A DNA stretch of 64,000 nt from an uncultured Candidatus Saccharibacteria bacterium (GCA_958399925.1 CATXOC010000002.1:62001-126000); one strand, 5' to 3'; shown: positions 8,550 through 17,126, numbered from the stretch's first letter. Notes: generated from the sequence alone by a model not told the origin. Numbers and translations are program-made.

Positions 8550-8688
8550 AATACTCCTTTGGTTTTAGATAGTTGATTTGTTGCGACTCAAATTGTTAAT
8601 GTGTCGTCATCTAGAGTAGTTTTTATCTCGGTAGCATGATTAAGTCGATTGCCCAATCTGACCGCCACTGTCTCTGATAACGTCATAG
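8550..8688 (-). promoter_or_regulatory. Long 5' leader of rplJ-rplL, possible L10 autoregulatory region
   Basis: About 135 nt lie between the predicted transcription start and the rplJ ATG, which is long for this genome. L10 leaders with autoregulatory rRNA mimicry are known in many bacteria. I cannot verify the fold by eye, so this is a positional inference only. Confidence 0.35.
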
Positions 8689-8690
8689 AT

Positions 8691-8719
8691 AGATTAGCAC
8701 ATTAGTTCATTTTTTACAA
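8691..8719 (-). promoter_or_regulatory. rplJ-rplL promoter
   Basis: On the minus strand TTGTAA (8714-8719) and TAATCT (8691-8696) are 17 bp apart, with an extended -10 TGC before the box. The -35 overlaps the stop codon of the upstream RelA/SpoT-like gene. Confidence 0.65.
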
Positions 8720-10459
8720 GTTCACCGCGGCGGCACCTAGGGTATTGCGCAATGACTTATTTGGATCCTCGATGGCTTCGAGACGCATGATAGCTTCGTG
8801 CTCGCTGTCGCCAATTTGATGCTGGCCATTTGGTAGCCGTTTAGAGCCGACTAAGTCAGGCTGGCTGATGCGGCGTCGTCGTGCATGAATCTCAGGCAAA
8901 ATTTTAACTAACTCCATAATATCACTCTCGTCTGCCCCTGCGCCACGCGCCTTGTATATTACGTGCGCTTTTAGTCCGCAACGCATTTGATAGCGTTGCT
9001 CGGCAGTGACGACTTGAACTTCAGTAGGCACGCCACCGTACGTGAAAGTTATTTTAGCTAATGTTAAGCCGTCTTCGTCCTTGGCGGGTTTAGCATCAAT
9101 CATGAAGGGCAAATTACCGTCGCTAAACTTATCTAAGTCAGAATGACTGCCTGACAAATCGGCCATTACACGATCAATGTAATCGGGCATGCCTGCAATA
9201 TGAACAGGCGAAATTTTTGAATTAGCGATGCGTGGCGTCGTTGCGGGCGAATGATATACACCATTGACTAGCTCTGTAAATACTCGGCGCTGTTCAGGTT
9301 CATCTTTGCAGATTAGAGTGATACCCATGATATCCATCGGGTCGTGTTCGATTTTGTCTTTAAGATCTGGCGCAAAGTCATCACTAGACTGAATGTCTTT
9401 CGACGGTGACGACTTACGCTCTTCTTGGTACAGTTTCCATGCTAAAGATCCACGTGACTTTAGGCGGAAACGGCCAACCGTACCATCGTCTTCGTCGGAA
9501 ATATCGACGTTCGGGTCATTAGTGGTTATCGTGCCAAAGACTGCCTCGCTCGGCCCACTAACCTCTACTGCGGATTCTGCATTGAATGCCATTGGCAAGC
9601 CGAATATATTGTCTAGACTGTCGCGTACGAGGCGTTTTGCGCTAGAACGCCGACTACCTGTGCAATCGAATTGGTCAACGCAATGCAGCATAATTTCTGC
9701 GCTATCAACCAAGTCTTGATGTCCCATATTGGCCAGGCGGATTTCCTTAGTGCGTGAACTTAGTGCCATTGCCAGGCTATCGAATCCAATCATTTCTGAC
9801 ATAGGCTCTAGAATCTGCTCTACAAAGGTAATGTCCTGCAACGTAGCTAAGTTATTGCTAGGTCGAGCGTTGAGGCGCTGTAGAGCCTCGGCTGCGGCAA
9901 TTAGCAAAGATTCGATATTGATATTTTCAACTGCGGTCCGCAATGTTTCGGCTCGTGCCATAGGGGCAATTTCCTCCCAAAGTGCCGTGTCTATGCTGCC
10001 TTGCTGATTATTCGGTAGATTAAGACCTAGTGTGGCTAGGCTGGTTTCACGCAGTTTGCTGATCCTGGTGCGATCGCCTAATAGGCCTGCAATGTATACT
10101 TTCTTCTGACGGTCAGTTGTTGGGTCACTACTAAACTTATTGTCGCGTAGATAATCGCTGAGAATGTGCTGTACTTTACGATCTGTGACACCACCGTCGC
10201 CAGCGTGTGCATGATCATAAATAACGCCCAGCGCAGCTGCGGTATAGGCTTCGTCATTTATTTCATTTCGCGCAAACTCACGCACGATTTTATGCTGCTC
10301 GTTTAGCGCGCTAAGCTCAGTTGCCTTGTCGATCTGATCATCAGTGCTACGACTTTGATTAACAACATCAATAAACTGTTCCAGTGGTACACGTGTACTT
10401 TTAGGTAAGTCAGGATAAGGATAGCGTTCGCCCCTCATCTGGTATGATTCGTATGACAT
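8714..10459 (-). CDS. Divergent RelA/SpoT-like protein, synthetase domain degenerate
   Basis: 581 residues, soluble. The second half matches the order of motifs in (p)ppGpp synthetase domains: RLKSRGSLAWKLYQE (332-346; compare R-K-S-x-x-S-K), DPMDIMGITLI (373-383; the D-x-x-G block) and TEVQVVTAEQRY followed by GLKAHVIYK (479-503; the EVQIRT...H..YK block). Key residues D376, E480 and H499 are kept. The Arg of the D-x-x-G-x-R block and of QIRT are replaced by Thr/Val, and the GYxSxH motif is not recognisable. Residues 60-260 are helical and loosely recall the RSH hydrolase/helical region. A TATAAT (10472-10477, minus) precedes the ATG by 12 nt. Family assignment is my inference; activity is doubtful. 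Confidence 0.5.
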   Translation of the reverse strand: MSYESYQMRGERYPYPDLPKSTRVPLEQFIDVVNQSRSTDDQIDKATELSALNEQHKIVREFARNEINDEAYTAAALGVIYDHAHAGDGGVTDRKVQHILSDYLRDNKFSSDPTTDRQKKVYIAGLLGDRTRISKLRETSLATLGLNLPNNQQGSIDTALWEEIAPMARAETLRTAVENINIESLLIAAAEALQRLNARPSNNLATLQDITFVEQILEPMSEMIGFDSLAMALSSRTKEIRLANMGHQDLVDSAEIMLHCVDQFDCTGSRRSSAKRLVRDSLDNIFGLPMAFNAESAVEVSGPSEAVFGTITTNDPNVDISDEDDGTVGRFRLKSRGSLAWKLYQEERKSSPSKDIQSSDDFAPDLKDKIEHDPMDIMGITLICKDEPEQRRVFTELVNGVYHSPATTPRIANSKISPVHIAGMPDYIDRVMADLSGSHSDLDKFSDGNLPFMIDAKPAKDEDGLTLAKITFTYGGVPTEVQVVTAEQRYQMRCGLKAHVIYKARGAGADESDIMELVKILPEIHARRRRISQPDLVGSKRLPNGQHQIGDSEHEAIMRLEAIEDPNKSLRNTLGAAAVNL

Positions 10460-10515
10460 ATTACTAATTAAATTATACCATATGTCAAACTTTTGTGCTT
10501 TAAGTAAAAGTTAGG

Positions 10516-11553
10516 CTATTTGCGGATAATTCTAACAATTTGCGCGGCGGCATCTAGTTCGCAGTACGCGCCAATTGGTATGGTAACTGTATCGGCATTA
10601 TGTCCAATAGCCAAACCTGACAAAACTGGTACGTTTGGTATATATTGCAGTATACGCTCCTCGATAATTTGGCGCGCATCGAGTGACACAAAGTCGCCAT
10701 ACCCACCTGCTCCTTCGTTGGGACAGTCGACAAAATCGCCAATTATCACACCTTTTACGCCGTCGAACACACCAGCTTGATACATCTGAGCTAGTGCCAT
10801 GTCTAACATGGGGATTGTTACGTCTACGTCCTCGATAAAGAGGATTTTGTCGTGTAAGTCTAATTGATATGGCGTGCCTGTTAGCCAACTGAGCTCTTGT
10901 AGATTGCCGCCAACAATATCGCCCGCCGCTTTACCGGAGCGCAGTGCGTGTATCGCATGACCGCTAGGGTTGTGTAGCTCTACGCTATGCCAGTCGGTAA
11001 ATAAGAATTTATGCCAATAGCTGTATGTATATTGGTTGTATTTACCATCTTTTACCATGCTCGATTCGACAAAATTTGGTGTGATCATTGGTGCGTGATA
11101 GGTTACTAGTCCAGTGTGCTGGTAAATAACATTCAAGATTGGCGTTACGTCACTAAAGCCACTGATTATAGGTGCTTGTCTGGCTAGTTTTTGCAAGTTG
11201 CTGTTTGCGCTGAGATATGGCAGCGTTTGCACGGCACCGTAGCCACCAGGCAGACAAAAGATTGCATCGGTATCAGCTGCGAGAATTTCATTTGCGCGAC
11301 CTGCTGGTGTGCCAGCTGTGTAGCCGTTGTTGCTATATGCGGACTGGTCGGATAACTTAGCCTTGCCATTTAGAACGTTGCCATACAGCAAAGATTCCTT
11401 GGTCAAATTGCTGCCGATCGACGTGGCTAAACCTAGGCTTAATAAAAATTGCTGCGAAGTTTTGACGCGTTTTTCGATCAGTGGCGATGAAGGGTCGACA
11501 ATACACGCGGTATCGCCTGCACCAAGTGGTTTAGGGTAAACTTTGATAGACAA
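10516..11553 (-). CDS. S66 family LD-carboxypeptidase / MccF-like serine peptidase
   Basis: 345 residues, starting at TTG (11551-11553), with GGAAAG a few bases upstream and no better ATG. Peptidase S66 enzymes trim the terminal D-Ala from tetrapeptide muropeptides or, in MccF, hydrolyse microcin C. Seen: LPGGYGAVQTLPYL, nucleophile Ser134 in SGFSDVTPIL, YHAPM, a catalytic Glu in KILFIEDVDV, and the His of IGHNADTVTIPIGA. Ser, Glu and His are all present, so an active enzyme is likely. There is no signal peptide, as usual for this cytoplasmic recycling family. It lies between an NlpC/P60 protein and the RelA/SpoT-like gene. Confidence 0.88.
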   Translation of the reverse strand: MSIKVYPKPLGAGDTACIVDPSSPLIEKRVKTSQQFLLSLGLATSIGSNLTKESLLYGNVLNGKAKLSDQSAYSNNGYTAGTPAGRANEILAADTDAIFCLPGGYGAVQTLPYLSANSNLQKLARQAPIISGFSDVTPILNVIYQHTGLVTYHAPMITPNFVESSMVKDGKYNQYTYSYWHKFLFTDWHSVELHNPSGHAIHALRSGKAAGDIVGGNLQELSWLTGTPYQLDLHDKILFIEDVDVTIPMLDMALAQMYQAGVFDGVKGVIIGDFVDCPNEGAGGYGDFVSLDARQIIEERILQYIPNVPVLSGLAIGHNADTVTIPIGAYCELDAAAQIVRIIRK

Positions 11554-11574
11554 TTTACTTTCCCATTATGCAGG

Positions 11575-12510
11575 CTATTCTGGTAAACGTGCAAAAATAT
11601 GATCAAAATCTAACCAGTGTACATCGCGATGTGACCATTTATCACTCAAATTAGAATAACGAATAGTCGGAACGCAAGCATGGATCATTGTGTTGTTGCC
11701 TAGATAGATTCCAGTATGTGACATGCGATTAGTATTCCAAGTGCCTTTGAAAAATATTAAATCACCAGCTCGTGCAGCGTCGTCTTTGATTGGCTCGCAG
11801 TAGTCGAATATACCCTGAACAGTTTCGTGTCCGATCTGCCACCCTGCTTGGTTCATGCAATATCCAATAAAGCCTGAGCAGTCAAAGGAGGTTTCGGGGC
11901 GATGTCCACTCCAAACGTAGGGAAAATCAATAAACTGCTGTGCGGTGCGGATTAGCTTGGCGTGGCGTGGGCGATCCTTGACTAGATCGTAATTAAAATC
12001 ATAGCTAGGTGATTTAGTTAGTTCAGATGCATAAGGATACTTGCTAACTGGGAATAGGTCTGGTCGACAGCCGTGGCTGCGTAGATAAGCAGCATAAGCA
12101 CACATTTCTTGGTCTGTAAGGAAGCTATCCATGACAGAATTTAAGTCGTAATTAGTTAACTTTACGTCTAATACGTTGCCGTCCTGTGGTGTAGTTGTGA
12201 ATGTATATTGGCGACGTGGCTCTCTAAGTGTCGCCATCAGTTCACGGATTTCAGGGTCGCTAACATGGAAGTCAGGTTTGCGTGCGCTTAGTATGGCGAT
12301 TAGAACGTATGGATCGTGCCAAATGCGCTGAATGTCGTAATGGTACTCGCTGTAACCGGGTTTAGTATATTCAATATTGGAAATTTTGTCGCGCAACTCA
12401 TCCTCAAAGGCTGCGTACTCCGCCTCGGCTTCCAACATCTCTTTGTCGTCGGCGACAAATTTTGCGTCAGGAATAAGGGCAGTTAAATGTCTATCTTCTA
12501 CTTCATTCAT
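11575..12510 (-). CDS. NlpC/P60 peptidase resembling conjugative-element cell-wall hydrolases
   Basis: 311 residues from the ATG at 12508-12510 (a TTG directly before it is in frame). The C-terminal NlpC/P60 domain has Cys in SFDCSGFIGYCM (Cys211), His in SHTGIYLGN (His265) and a polar residue further on in MIHAC. The N-terminal part (DPYVLIAILSARKP, VLDVKLTNYDLNSVM, AYAAYLRSHGCRPDLF) resembles the linker seen in NlpC/P60 or CHAP hydrolases of Tn916-like conjugative elements (CD1108/Orf14 type). That is from memory and should be checked. No signal peptide or membrane helix is visible. Boxes TATGAT/TAAAAT (12519-12529, minus) stand just before the ATG without a Shine-Dalgarno. Confidence 0.85.
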   Translation of the reverse strand: MNEVEDRHLTALIPDAKFVADDKEMLEAEAEYAAFEDELRDKISNIEYTKPGYSEYHYDIQRIWHDPYVLIAILSARKPDFHVSDPEIRELMATLREPRRQYTFTTTPQDGNVLDVKLTNYDLNSVMDSFLTDQEMCAYAAYLRSHGCRPDLFPVSKYPYASELTKSPSYDFNYDLVKDRPRHAKLIRTAQQFIDFPYVWSGHRPETSFDCSGFIGYCMNQAGWQIGHETVQGIFDYCEPIKDDAARAGDLIFFKGTWNTNRMSHTGIYLGNNTMIHACVPTIRYSNLSDKWSHRDVHWLDFDHIFARLPE

Positions 12511-12549
12511 CAAACTCTATTTTATCATAAATAACCCGTAGAATAAGCT

Positions 12550-12577
12550 AAAATTCCCGCCTTGCGAACGGGAATTT
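12550..12577 (-). terminator. Terminator after rplA
   Basis: Nine-base stem AAATTCCCG (12551-12559) / CGGGAATTT (12569-12577); on the minus strand it ends in TTTTAG. It lies just downstream of the rplA stop and would separate the secE-rplA operon from the NlpC/P60 gene. Confidence 0.65.
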
Positions 12578-12598
12578 ATAGTTATATTGAACCCAATT

Positions 12599-13621
12599 CT
12601 AGAAACTTAGGTTAACCTTGATGCCAGGACCCATGGTGGTTGTAACATTGGCTGACAGTAGGTAATTACCCTTTAGTGAGCTTGGACGAGCTGCTTTGAT
12701 GCTAGCAATTAGCACGTTGGCGTTCTCTAACAGTTTGTCAGCACCAAACGATACTTTACCGATGCCCATGTGGATGTTACCCTGCTTGTCGACGCGGTAC
12801 TCAACCTTACCTGCTTTAGCCTGCTTTACGGCCTCGACTGGGTTTGCACTAACTGTACCTGCCTTAGGATTTGGCATTAGACCACGTGGACCTAGTAGGC
12901 GTGCGAAGCGACCTAGCTTGGGCATAAACTGTGGGGTTGCAACTAGGACGTCGAAGTTTAGATTCTCTTTCTCTAGTAATTCCTTGATTTCAGATTCACC
13001 TGCATAGGTTGCACCAGCAGCCTTGGCAGCCTCGACGTCACTGTCGCTAACTAGGGCAGCAACCTTGACATCTTTACCGGTACCGTTTGGTAGTACTACG
13101 GTTGAACGGATGTTCTGATCAGCCTGTTTTGGATCGACGCCTAGACGTAGATGCATTTCGACGGTGCTATCAAATTTGGTTGTAGCAGTCTTGGTGGCTA
13201 GCTCTAAAGCCTCCTTTAAGCCGTATAGTTTACCAGCTTCAATTTGCTTGGCAACGTTGCGGTAGTTTTTGCCTTTGCGCTCAGCTAGAGTGCGAGTTTT
13301 AGGTGCTGGACCCTTTTCAAGGTTAGCGGTTGCACCATCTTGCGGTGTAGTGTCACCAGCCTCTTTGCGTGCTTGACGCTCTGCCTCGGCTTCTGCGGCT
13401 TTGACATTCTTCTCACTGCGCTTACCAGCCTTAGCGAAATGCTCTTCGTCCGTAGTTGCTTCTTCAGCTACCTCGGTGTCTTTAACGACTTCCTTTGCGT
13501 CGTCTTCAGTATCAGCCTTTGCCTCGGCAATTGCTGTCTCAATCTCAGCAATAGTATTCTTCTCGGTTAGCTCTAGACCTAAGCCCTTAGCCTCCTCTAG
13601 TAGATCAGCTTTCTTAGCCAT
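12599..13621 (-). CDS. rplA: 50S ribosomal protein L1 with an added N-terminal domain
   Basis: 340 residues, about 110 longer than usual L1 (about 230). The L1 fold starts near residue 110 (GKNYRNVAKQIEAGKLYGLKEALELA) and includes FDSTVEMHLRLGVDPKQADQ, PRGLMPNPKAGTV and KAARPSSLKGNYLLS. The extra N-terminus has a short helix-turn-helix-like segment, KADLLEEAKGLGLELTEKNT then IAEIETAIAEAK, similar in pattern to SAP/HeH nucleic-acid-binding modules. A highly charged Glu/Ala/Lys linker follows. L1 forms the mobile stalk near the E site and represses its own mRNA in many bacteria. Last gene of secE-nusG-rplK-rplA. Confidence 0.95.
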   Translation of the reverse strand: MAKKADLLEEAKGLGLELTEKNTIAEIETAIAEAKADTEDDAKEVVKDTEVAEEATTDEEHFAKAGKRSEKNVKAAEAEAERQARKEAGDTTPQDGATANLEKGPAPKTRTLAERKGKNYRNVAKQIEAGKLYGLKEALELATKTATTKFDSTVEMHLRLGVDPKQADQNIRSTVVLPNGTGKDVKVAALVSDSDVEAAKAAGATYAGESEIKELLEKENLNFDVLVATPQFMPKLGRFARLLGPRGLMPNPKAGTVSANPVEAVKQAKAGKVEYRVDKQGNIHMGIGKVSFGADKLLENANVLIASIKAARPSSLKGNYLLSANVTTTMGPGIKVNLSF

Positions 13622-13684
13622 AATTCTCCTTTCGTGGTTCTAACGATGTTGCCATCTCCCACAAATTAATTATTTAATTAACGT

Positions 13685-14113
13685 TTAGCCTTCGACGACC
13701 ACGCCCATTGAACGAGCAGTACCAGCGACAATCTTCTTAGCTGCTTCTAGGTCATTAGCGTTCAAGAACTTCATTTTCTTCTCGGCGATTTCAGCAACCT
13801 GTGCGTCGGTAATTTTACCAACTTTGTCGGCTTGTGGTTTGCCTGAGCCCTTCTTGATGCCAGCAGCTTCGCGAATTAGATCGTCAACTGGCTGACCTAG
13901 ACAAGTCCAACGGAACTTGCGACCTTCTAGAACCTGTAGGTGAACAATAACTTCCTTGCCCATCATGTCCTTAGTCTGTTCGTTGAATGGATTAATGAAA
14001 TCCATCATATTTAGACCCCACTGGCCAAGTGTTGAACCTACTGGAGGACCAGCGGTTGCACGACCGGCAGGAATGCGCAACTTAAGGTTGCCCAAAACTT
14101 TTTCCTTTGCCAT
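13685..14113 (-). CDS. rplK: 50S ribosomal protein L11
   Basis: 142 residues. Contains LRIPAGRATAGPPVGSTLGQ, WGLNMMDFINPFN and the C-terminal rRNA-binding domain ending in AGTARSMGVVVEG. It sits at the GTPase-associated centre with L10/L12. Standard length. It follows nusG by 52 nt and precedes rplA by 63 nt. Confidence 0.97.
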   Translation of the reverse strand: MAKEKVLGNLKLRIPAGRATAGPPVGSTLGQWGLNMMDFINPFNEQTKDMMGKEVIVHLQVLEGRKFRWTCLGQPVDDLIREAAGIKKGSGKPQADKVGKITDAQVAEIAEKKMKFLNANDLEAAKKIVAGTARSMGVVVEG

Positions 14114-14165
14114 CTCGATATATCCTTTACTTATAATTATAAGTGCGTAACGTACTTATACTACA

Positions 14166-14717
14166 CTAAATCTTCTTAACCTGCAAGGCATCCAGCTCGA
14201 CCGATGTGTCACGACCAAACATGCTGACCATAACCTTGATCTTGCCTTTAACTGGGTCAATTTCTGAAACGCTGCCTTCAAATCCTTTGAATGGGCCATC
14301 GGTAATATTGACTACCTCGCCGATTACCAGATCGATGTCGTGCTTCGGCTCAGTCAAGCCCATGCGCTTTTTGATCTTCTCAATTTCTTTTTCACTAACT
14401 GGTGTTGGATTGGTGCCTGTACCAACAAATCCTGTGACGTCAGGAGTATTGCGAATCATAAACCAAGTTTCATCGGTTAGCTTCATTTCAACTAATACGT
14501 AGCTCTGAAAGATCTTTTGATCGACTACCTTGCGCTTACCGTTCTTGATGACGATCATTTTTTCCTTTGGCACTAGGACATTAAAGACTTTATCGGCCAT
14601 ATCAACGCCCTGAATACGTTGTCGGATTTGATCAGCTACTTTCTCTTCGTACCCCGCGTATGTATGAATTGCATACCACTGTCGACGGCTGTCGTAACGC
14701 TGTTCTGCTTTTTTCAT
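14166..14717 (-). CDS. nusG: Transcription termination/antitermination protein NusG
   Basis: 183 residues. The N-terminal NGN domain has RQWYAIHTYAGYEEKVA and later the segment GFVGTGTNPTPVSEKE. The C-terminal KOW domain has GEVVNITDGPFKGFEGSVSEID and ends with LDALQVKKI. It binds RNA polymerase and couples it to ribosomes. The ATG overlaps the secE stop region (14717), the classical secE-nusG pair. Confidence 0.97.
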   Translation of the reverse strand: MKKAEQRYDSRRQWYAIHTYAGYEEKVADQIRQRIQGVDMADKVFNVLVPKEKMIVIKNGKRKVVDQKIFQSYVLVEMKLTDETWFMIRNTPDVTGFVGTGTNPTPVSEKEIEKIKKRMGLTEPKHDIDLVIGEVVNITDGPFKGFEGSVSEIDPVKGKIKVMVSMFGRDTSVELDALQVKKI

Positions 14718-15121
14718 TATAATATTACCTCCTCAATTAACCATTGCGACACAAAATCACATAGTGTAACAAACACGCCAATAACCACACAGAATATCAT
14801 GATCGCTAAAGTTAGCTTCCAGGTAGCTGCGCGATTTGGCCATTGCACCTGTTTTAGCTCGCGCCAACTATCGCGGAAATAGTGCCCAATGGCTATAAAT
14901 GGGCGCGCAATCCATACTGGTTTAGTATCAGCTGGGGTGGCTTTGGTGGTTGATTTTGCGCTCCTGCTGCGCTTATCAGACTTTGTGCTAGTTGCCGGCT
15001 TCGCCTTTTTTACTGGTGCTTTCTCGGCAACAGTTTTGCGTTTTGCTGGCATAGCTGTTCTGGTATTCGACGTCGCCTTGATGCGTCGGACTACCTTCTT
15101 TTTGCTGTCTTCACTCGCCAT
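14717..15121 (-). CDS. secE: Preprotein translocase subunit SecE with a basic N-terminal extension
   Basis: 134 residues. The SecE core is at the C-terminus: FRDSWRELKQVQWPNRAATW followed by one membrane helix (LTLAIMIFCVVIGVFVTLCDF). The first 75 residues are Lys/Ala/Thr/Ser-rich and low complexity, probably a disordered cytoplasmic tail. SecE stabilises SecY, encoded at 57.7-59.1 kb. It is the first gene of secE-nusG-rplK-rplA, behind a clear promoter. Confidence 0.93.
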   Translation of the reverse strand: MASEDSKKKVVRRIKATSNTRTAMPAKRKTVAEKAPVKKAKPATSTKSDKRSRSAKSTTKATPADTKPVWIARPFIAIGHYFRDSWRELKQVQWPNRAATWKLTLAIMIFCVVIGVFVTLCDFVSQWLIEEVIL

Positions 15122-15140
15122 TTTACTCCTTACTTAAAAG

Positions 15141-15158
15141 AGCTTGAATACTCAAGCT
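15141..15158 (-). promoter_or_regulatory. Hairpin in the secE leader
   Basis: Perfect seven-base palindrome AGCTTGA (15141-15147) / TCAAGCT (15152-15158) between the predicted secE promoter and its start. On the minus strand it is followed by CTTTTAAG, so it could act as a weak terminator or attenuator. No named riboswitch or leader family is recognised. Confidence 0.4.
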
Positions 15159-15167
15159 GTCAAGTCT

Positions 15168-15196
15168 ATTTTATAGCATATGCTAGAAATGTGCAA
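15168..15196 (-). promoter_or_regulatory. Promoter of secE-nusG-rplK-rplA
   Basis: Minus-strand TTGCAC (15191-15196) and TAAAAT (15168-15173) with exactly 17 bp between. The start of transcription would be about 40 nt before the secE ATG. Confidence 0.65.
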
Positions 15197-15197
15197 A

Positions 15198-15449
15198 TTA
15201 CCTGCCGCTATTAACTATCGCGCCAAAGAAGGTGTTTGCAATAAAGTCGAGGATTAATGTATGTAGATTAAACATCATGATGATACCCAACACGCACATG
15301 CCAACGCCAATCAGCTGATACTTGTTGTAGCTATTAGCGCCCCAGCCAAAGTTGTCAGCAATTTGCTTGTAGAATCTTACCATTAGAAAACCTAGCACGG
15401 TGATGATAATGCCTACGATAAACCATGTAATGTTGAACTCGTACTTCAT
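15198..15449 (-). CDS. Small membrane protein with two predicted helices
   Basis: 83 residues with hydrophobic segments at about 8-28 and 46-70, separated by a short basic loop (FYKQIADNFGW). Function not recognised. Located immediately upstream of secE on the same strand, but the secE promoter suggests separate control. A TATAAT (15459-15464, minus) ends 9 nt before the ATG with no Shine-Dalgarno, consistent with a leaderless message and supporting this start. It could be an accessory membrane factor; there is no direct evidence. Confidence 0.7.
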   Translation of the reverse strand: MKYEFNITWFIVGIIITVLGFLMVRFYKQIADNFGWGANSYNKYQLIGVGMCVLGIIMMFNLHTLILDFIANTFFGAIVNSGR

Positions 15450-15470
15450 ATGCTAGCAATTATAGCATAT

Positions 15471-17126
15471 CTATTTGGCGCGAGGTAATTCAAAGCTAAA
15501 GCACGATCCTTGATTAAGCTCGCTTTCTATGCGGATTTGTGTACCTATTTTGCGCGCTAACTGATCAACAACATGTAGACCTAAACCAGTGCCAGATGTT
15601 TCGCGAGTGCGATAATCTTCGCTGCGCCAGAAGCGTTGGAATACATGCGGCATATCAGATTTACTGATGCCAATACCGGTATCTTTGACGTAAAATTTGA
15701 CATGCTTGCTATCACTGCCGGGCTCGACACCTATAGTTACACCGCCAGTCTTGGTATATTTCAGGGCGTTAGTAAGGATGTTCTGCATGATTTCCTCGAT
15801 TGCCATGCTTGGTACGCTGACTGTGCCTTTGGTATTAATATTATGCTTTAAATATAGACCGCGTTTATCGGCTTCGCCTTGATATTTAGATATTAGCGAG
15901 TTTATGAAATTCTCGATGTTAATGTCTTCGTTATCCATGTATACGCCTCGCTGAGCGCGGCTAAGTGTCGAAAGGTCGTTTACTATTTGACCTAGATATA
16001 AAATCTGATTGTGTGCAGCGTCGAGTGTCTTACCGAAGACTGCGGGGTCGACCTTCTTCTGCAGTAAGAATTGCAGGTTTGATAAAGCACCTTCGGCAAT
16101 TGCCACTGGTGTGCGCAATTCGTGACTGACTACGCTAATAAACTCGTCGCGTTCATCATCTAACGATTTCTGCTTAGTAATATCTCGCGCAATTACGATG
16201 TAGCCATCGATAGACTTGCGCCCGTGCGAGCTATCGTAATCTTCGTGAATTGGTAGTAATGATAGGTGCAGGTTTATTCTCTGGTTGTCACTATATTGCA
16301 ATAGTAAATCATTACGTTCGACTACTTTATCGCTAGTCGCTAGGTCACTGAGTTTTACAGGCTGTCCATCTTCGTTAACCAGATGAAAAACATTGTTAAT
16401 TGAAAGTCCACTGAGGTTGCGGTTTGTGTCGAGTAGGTCTAGGGCTGCGGAGTTATATAACTGAATTAAGTTATTATTGTCGGCGCTGATGACCAAATCT
16501 TTCATGTTGTTCACTACTGCGCGTAACCGCTTGGTTTGTAAATGTTCGCGGAGCTTTAGTCTGTTATAGTCGCGTAGCTGGATTGCCCCGCTCTCGCGTA
16601 GAGCATAGATGAAATAGGCGACAAAACAAGCAGCCAGCATGCCAGTGAGAATTGTCATAAATCTACCAGCTGGTACATGCGGCGAAGTTAGCCAACCGAT
16701 AACTGTGCATGAAAGTGCAATTATGTCGCCGATCAATAGCCACTTTCGCCCCAGTACAATGCCGGTTGCAGCTAGTAGTATTAGCCAGGACGTTGCAATG
16801 ATTTCAACAGTATCAATTTGTGTAATCCATAGAGAGAATAGTGCCAATGATCCGTAGAATATGACGAACATACCTTTAATCCACCGCGTGCTACGTGGTG
16901 GTATGGCAAAAGCTAGCAGATTAAGTGTTAATAATACACTGATAACGACGTGGGTGATATCCACGCCCAAGTATTTAATTGGTCGCACCGAAATAACCTG
17001 GGTATTGCTTAGTGACGATGTGATTAAGAATACTAGCTGAATTGCAGCAATCATGAAACTAGTCCAACGAATTGTGCGGATTACAGTCTTGTTTAACCTA
17101 ATGTGCTCAGTGCTACGTCGCTTCAT
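15471..17126 (-). CDS. Membrane-bound sensor histidine kinase with PAS domain
   Basis: 551 residues. Six or seven N-terminal membrane helices (about 20-175) form an integral sensor. A PAS-like region follows (200-320, with ISADNNNLIQLYNSAALDLL). The HisKA domain has phospho-acceptor His335 in SVVSHELRTPVA. The HATPase domain carries the N box (EIMQNILTNALKYT), DTGIGI and GTGLGLHVV, ending SCFSFELP. It should autophosphorylate and pass phosphate to a response regulator, but none is adjacent; the only receiver in the window is at 62.3 kb. TAGAAT (17134-17139, minus) ends 7 nt before the ATG. Confidence 0.92.
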   Translation of the reverse strand: MKRRSTEHIRLNKTVIRTIRWTSFMIAAIQLVFLITSSLSNTQVISVRPIKYLGVDITHVVISVLLTLNLLAFAIPPRSTRWIKGMFVIFYGSLALFSLWITQIDTVEIIATSWLILLAATGIVLGRKWLLIGDIIALSCTVIGWLTSPHVPAGRFMTILTGMLAACFVAYFIYALRESGAIQLRDYNRLKLREHLQTKRLRAVVNNMKDLVISADNNNLIQLYNSAALDLLDTNRNLSGLSINNVFHLVNEDGQPVKLSDLATSDKVVERNDLLLQYSDNQRINLHLSLLPIHEDYDSSHGRKSIDGYIVIARDITKQKSLDDERDEFISVVSHELRTPVAIAEGALSNLQFLLQKKVDPAVFGKTLDAAHNQILYLGQIVNDLSTLSRAQRGVYMDNEDINIENFINSLISKYQGEADKRGLYLKHNINTKGTVSVPSMAIEEIMQNILTNALKYTKTGGVTIGVEPGSDSKHVKFYVKDTGIGISKSDMPHVFQRFWRSEDYRTRETSGTGLGLHVVDQLARKIGTQIRIESELNQGSCFSFELPRAK

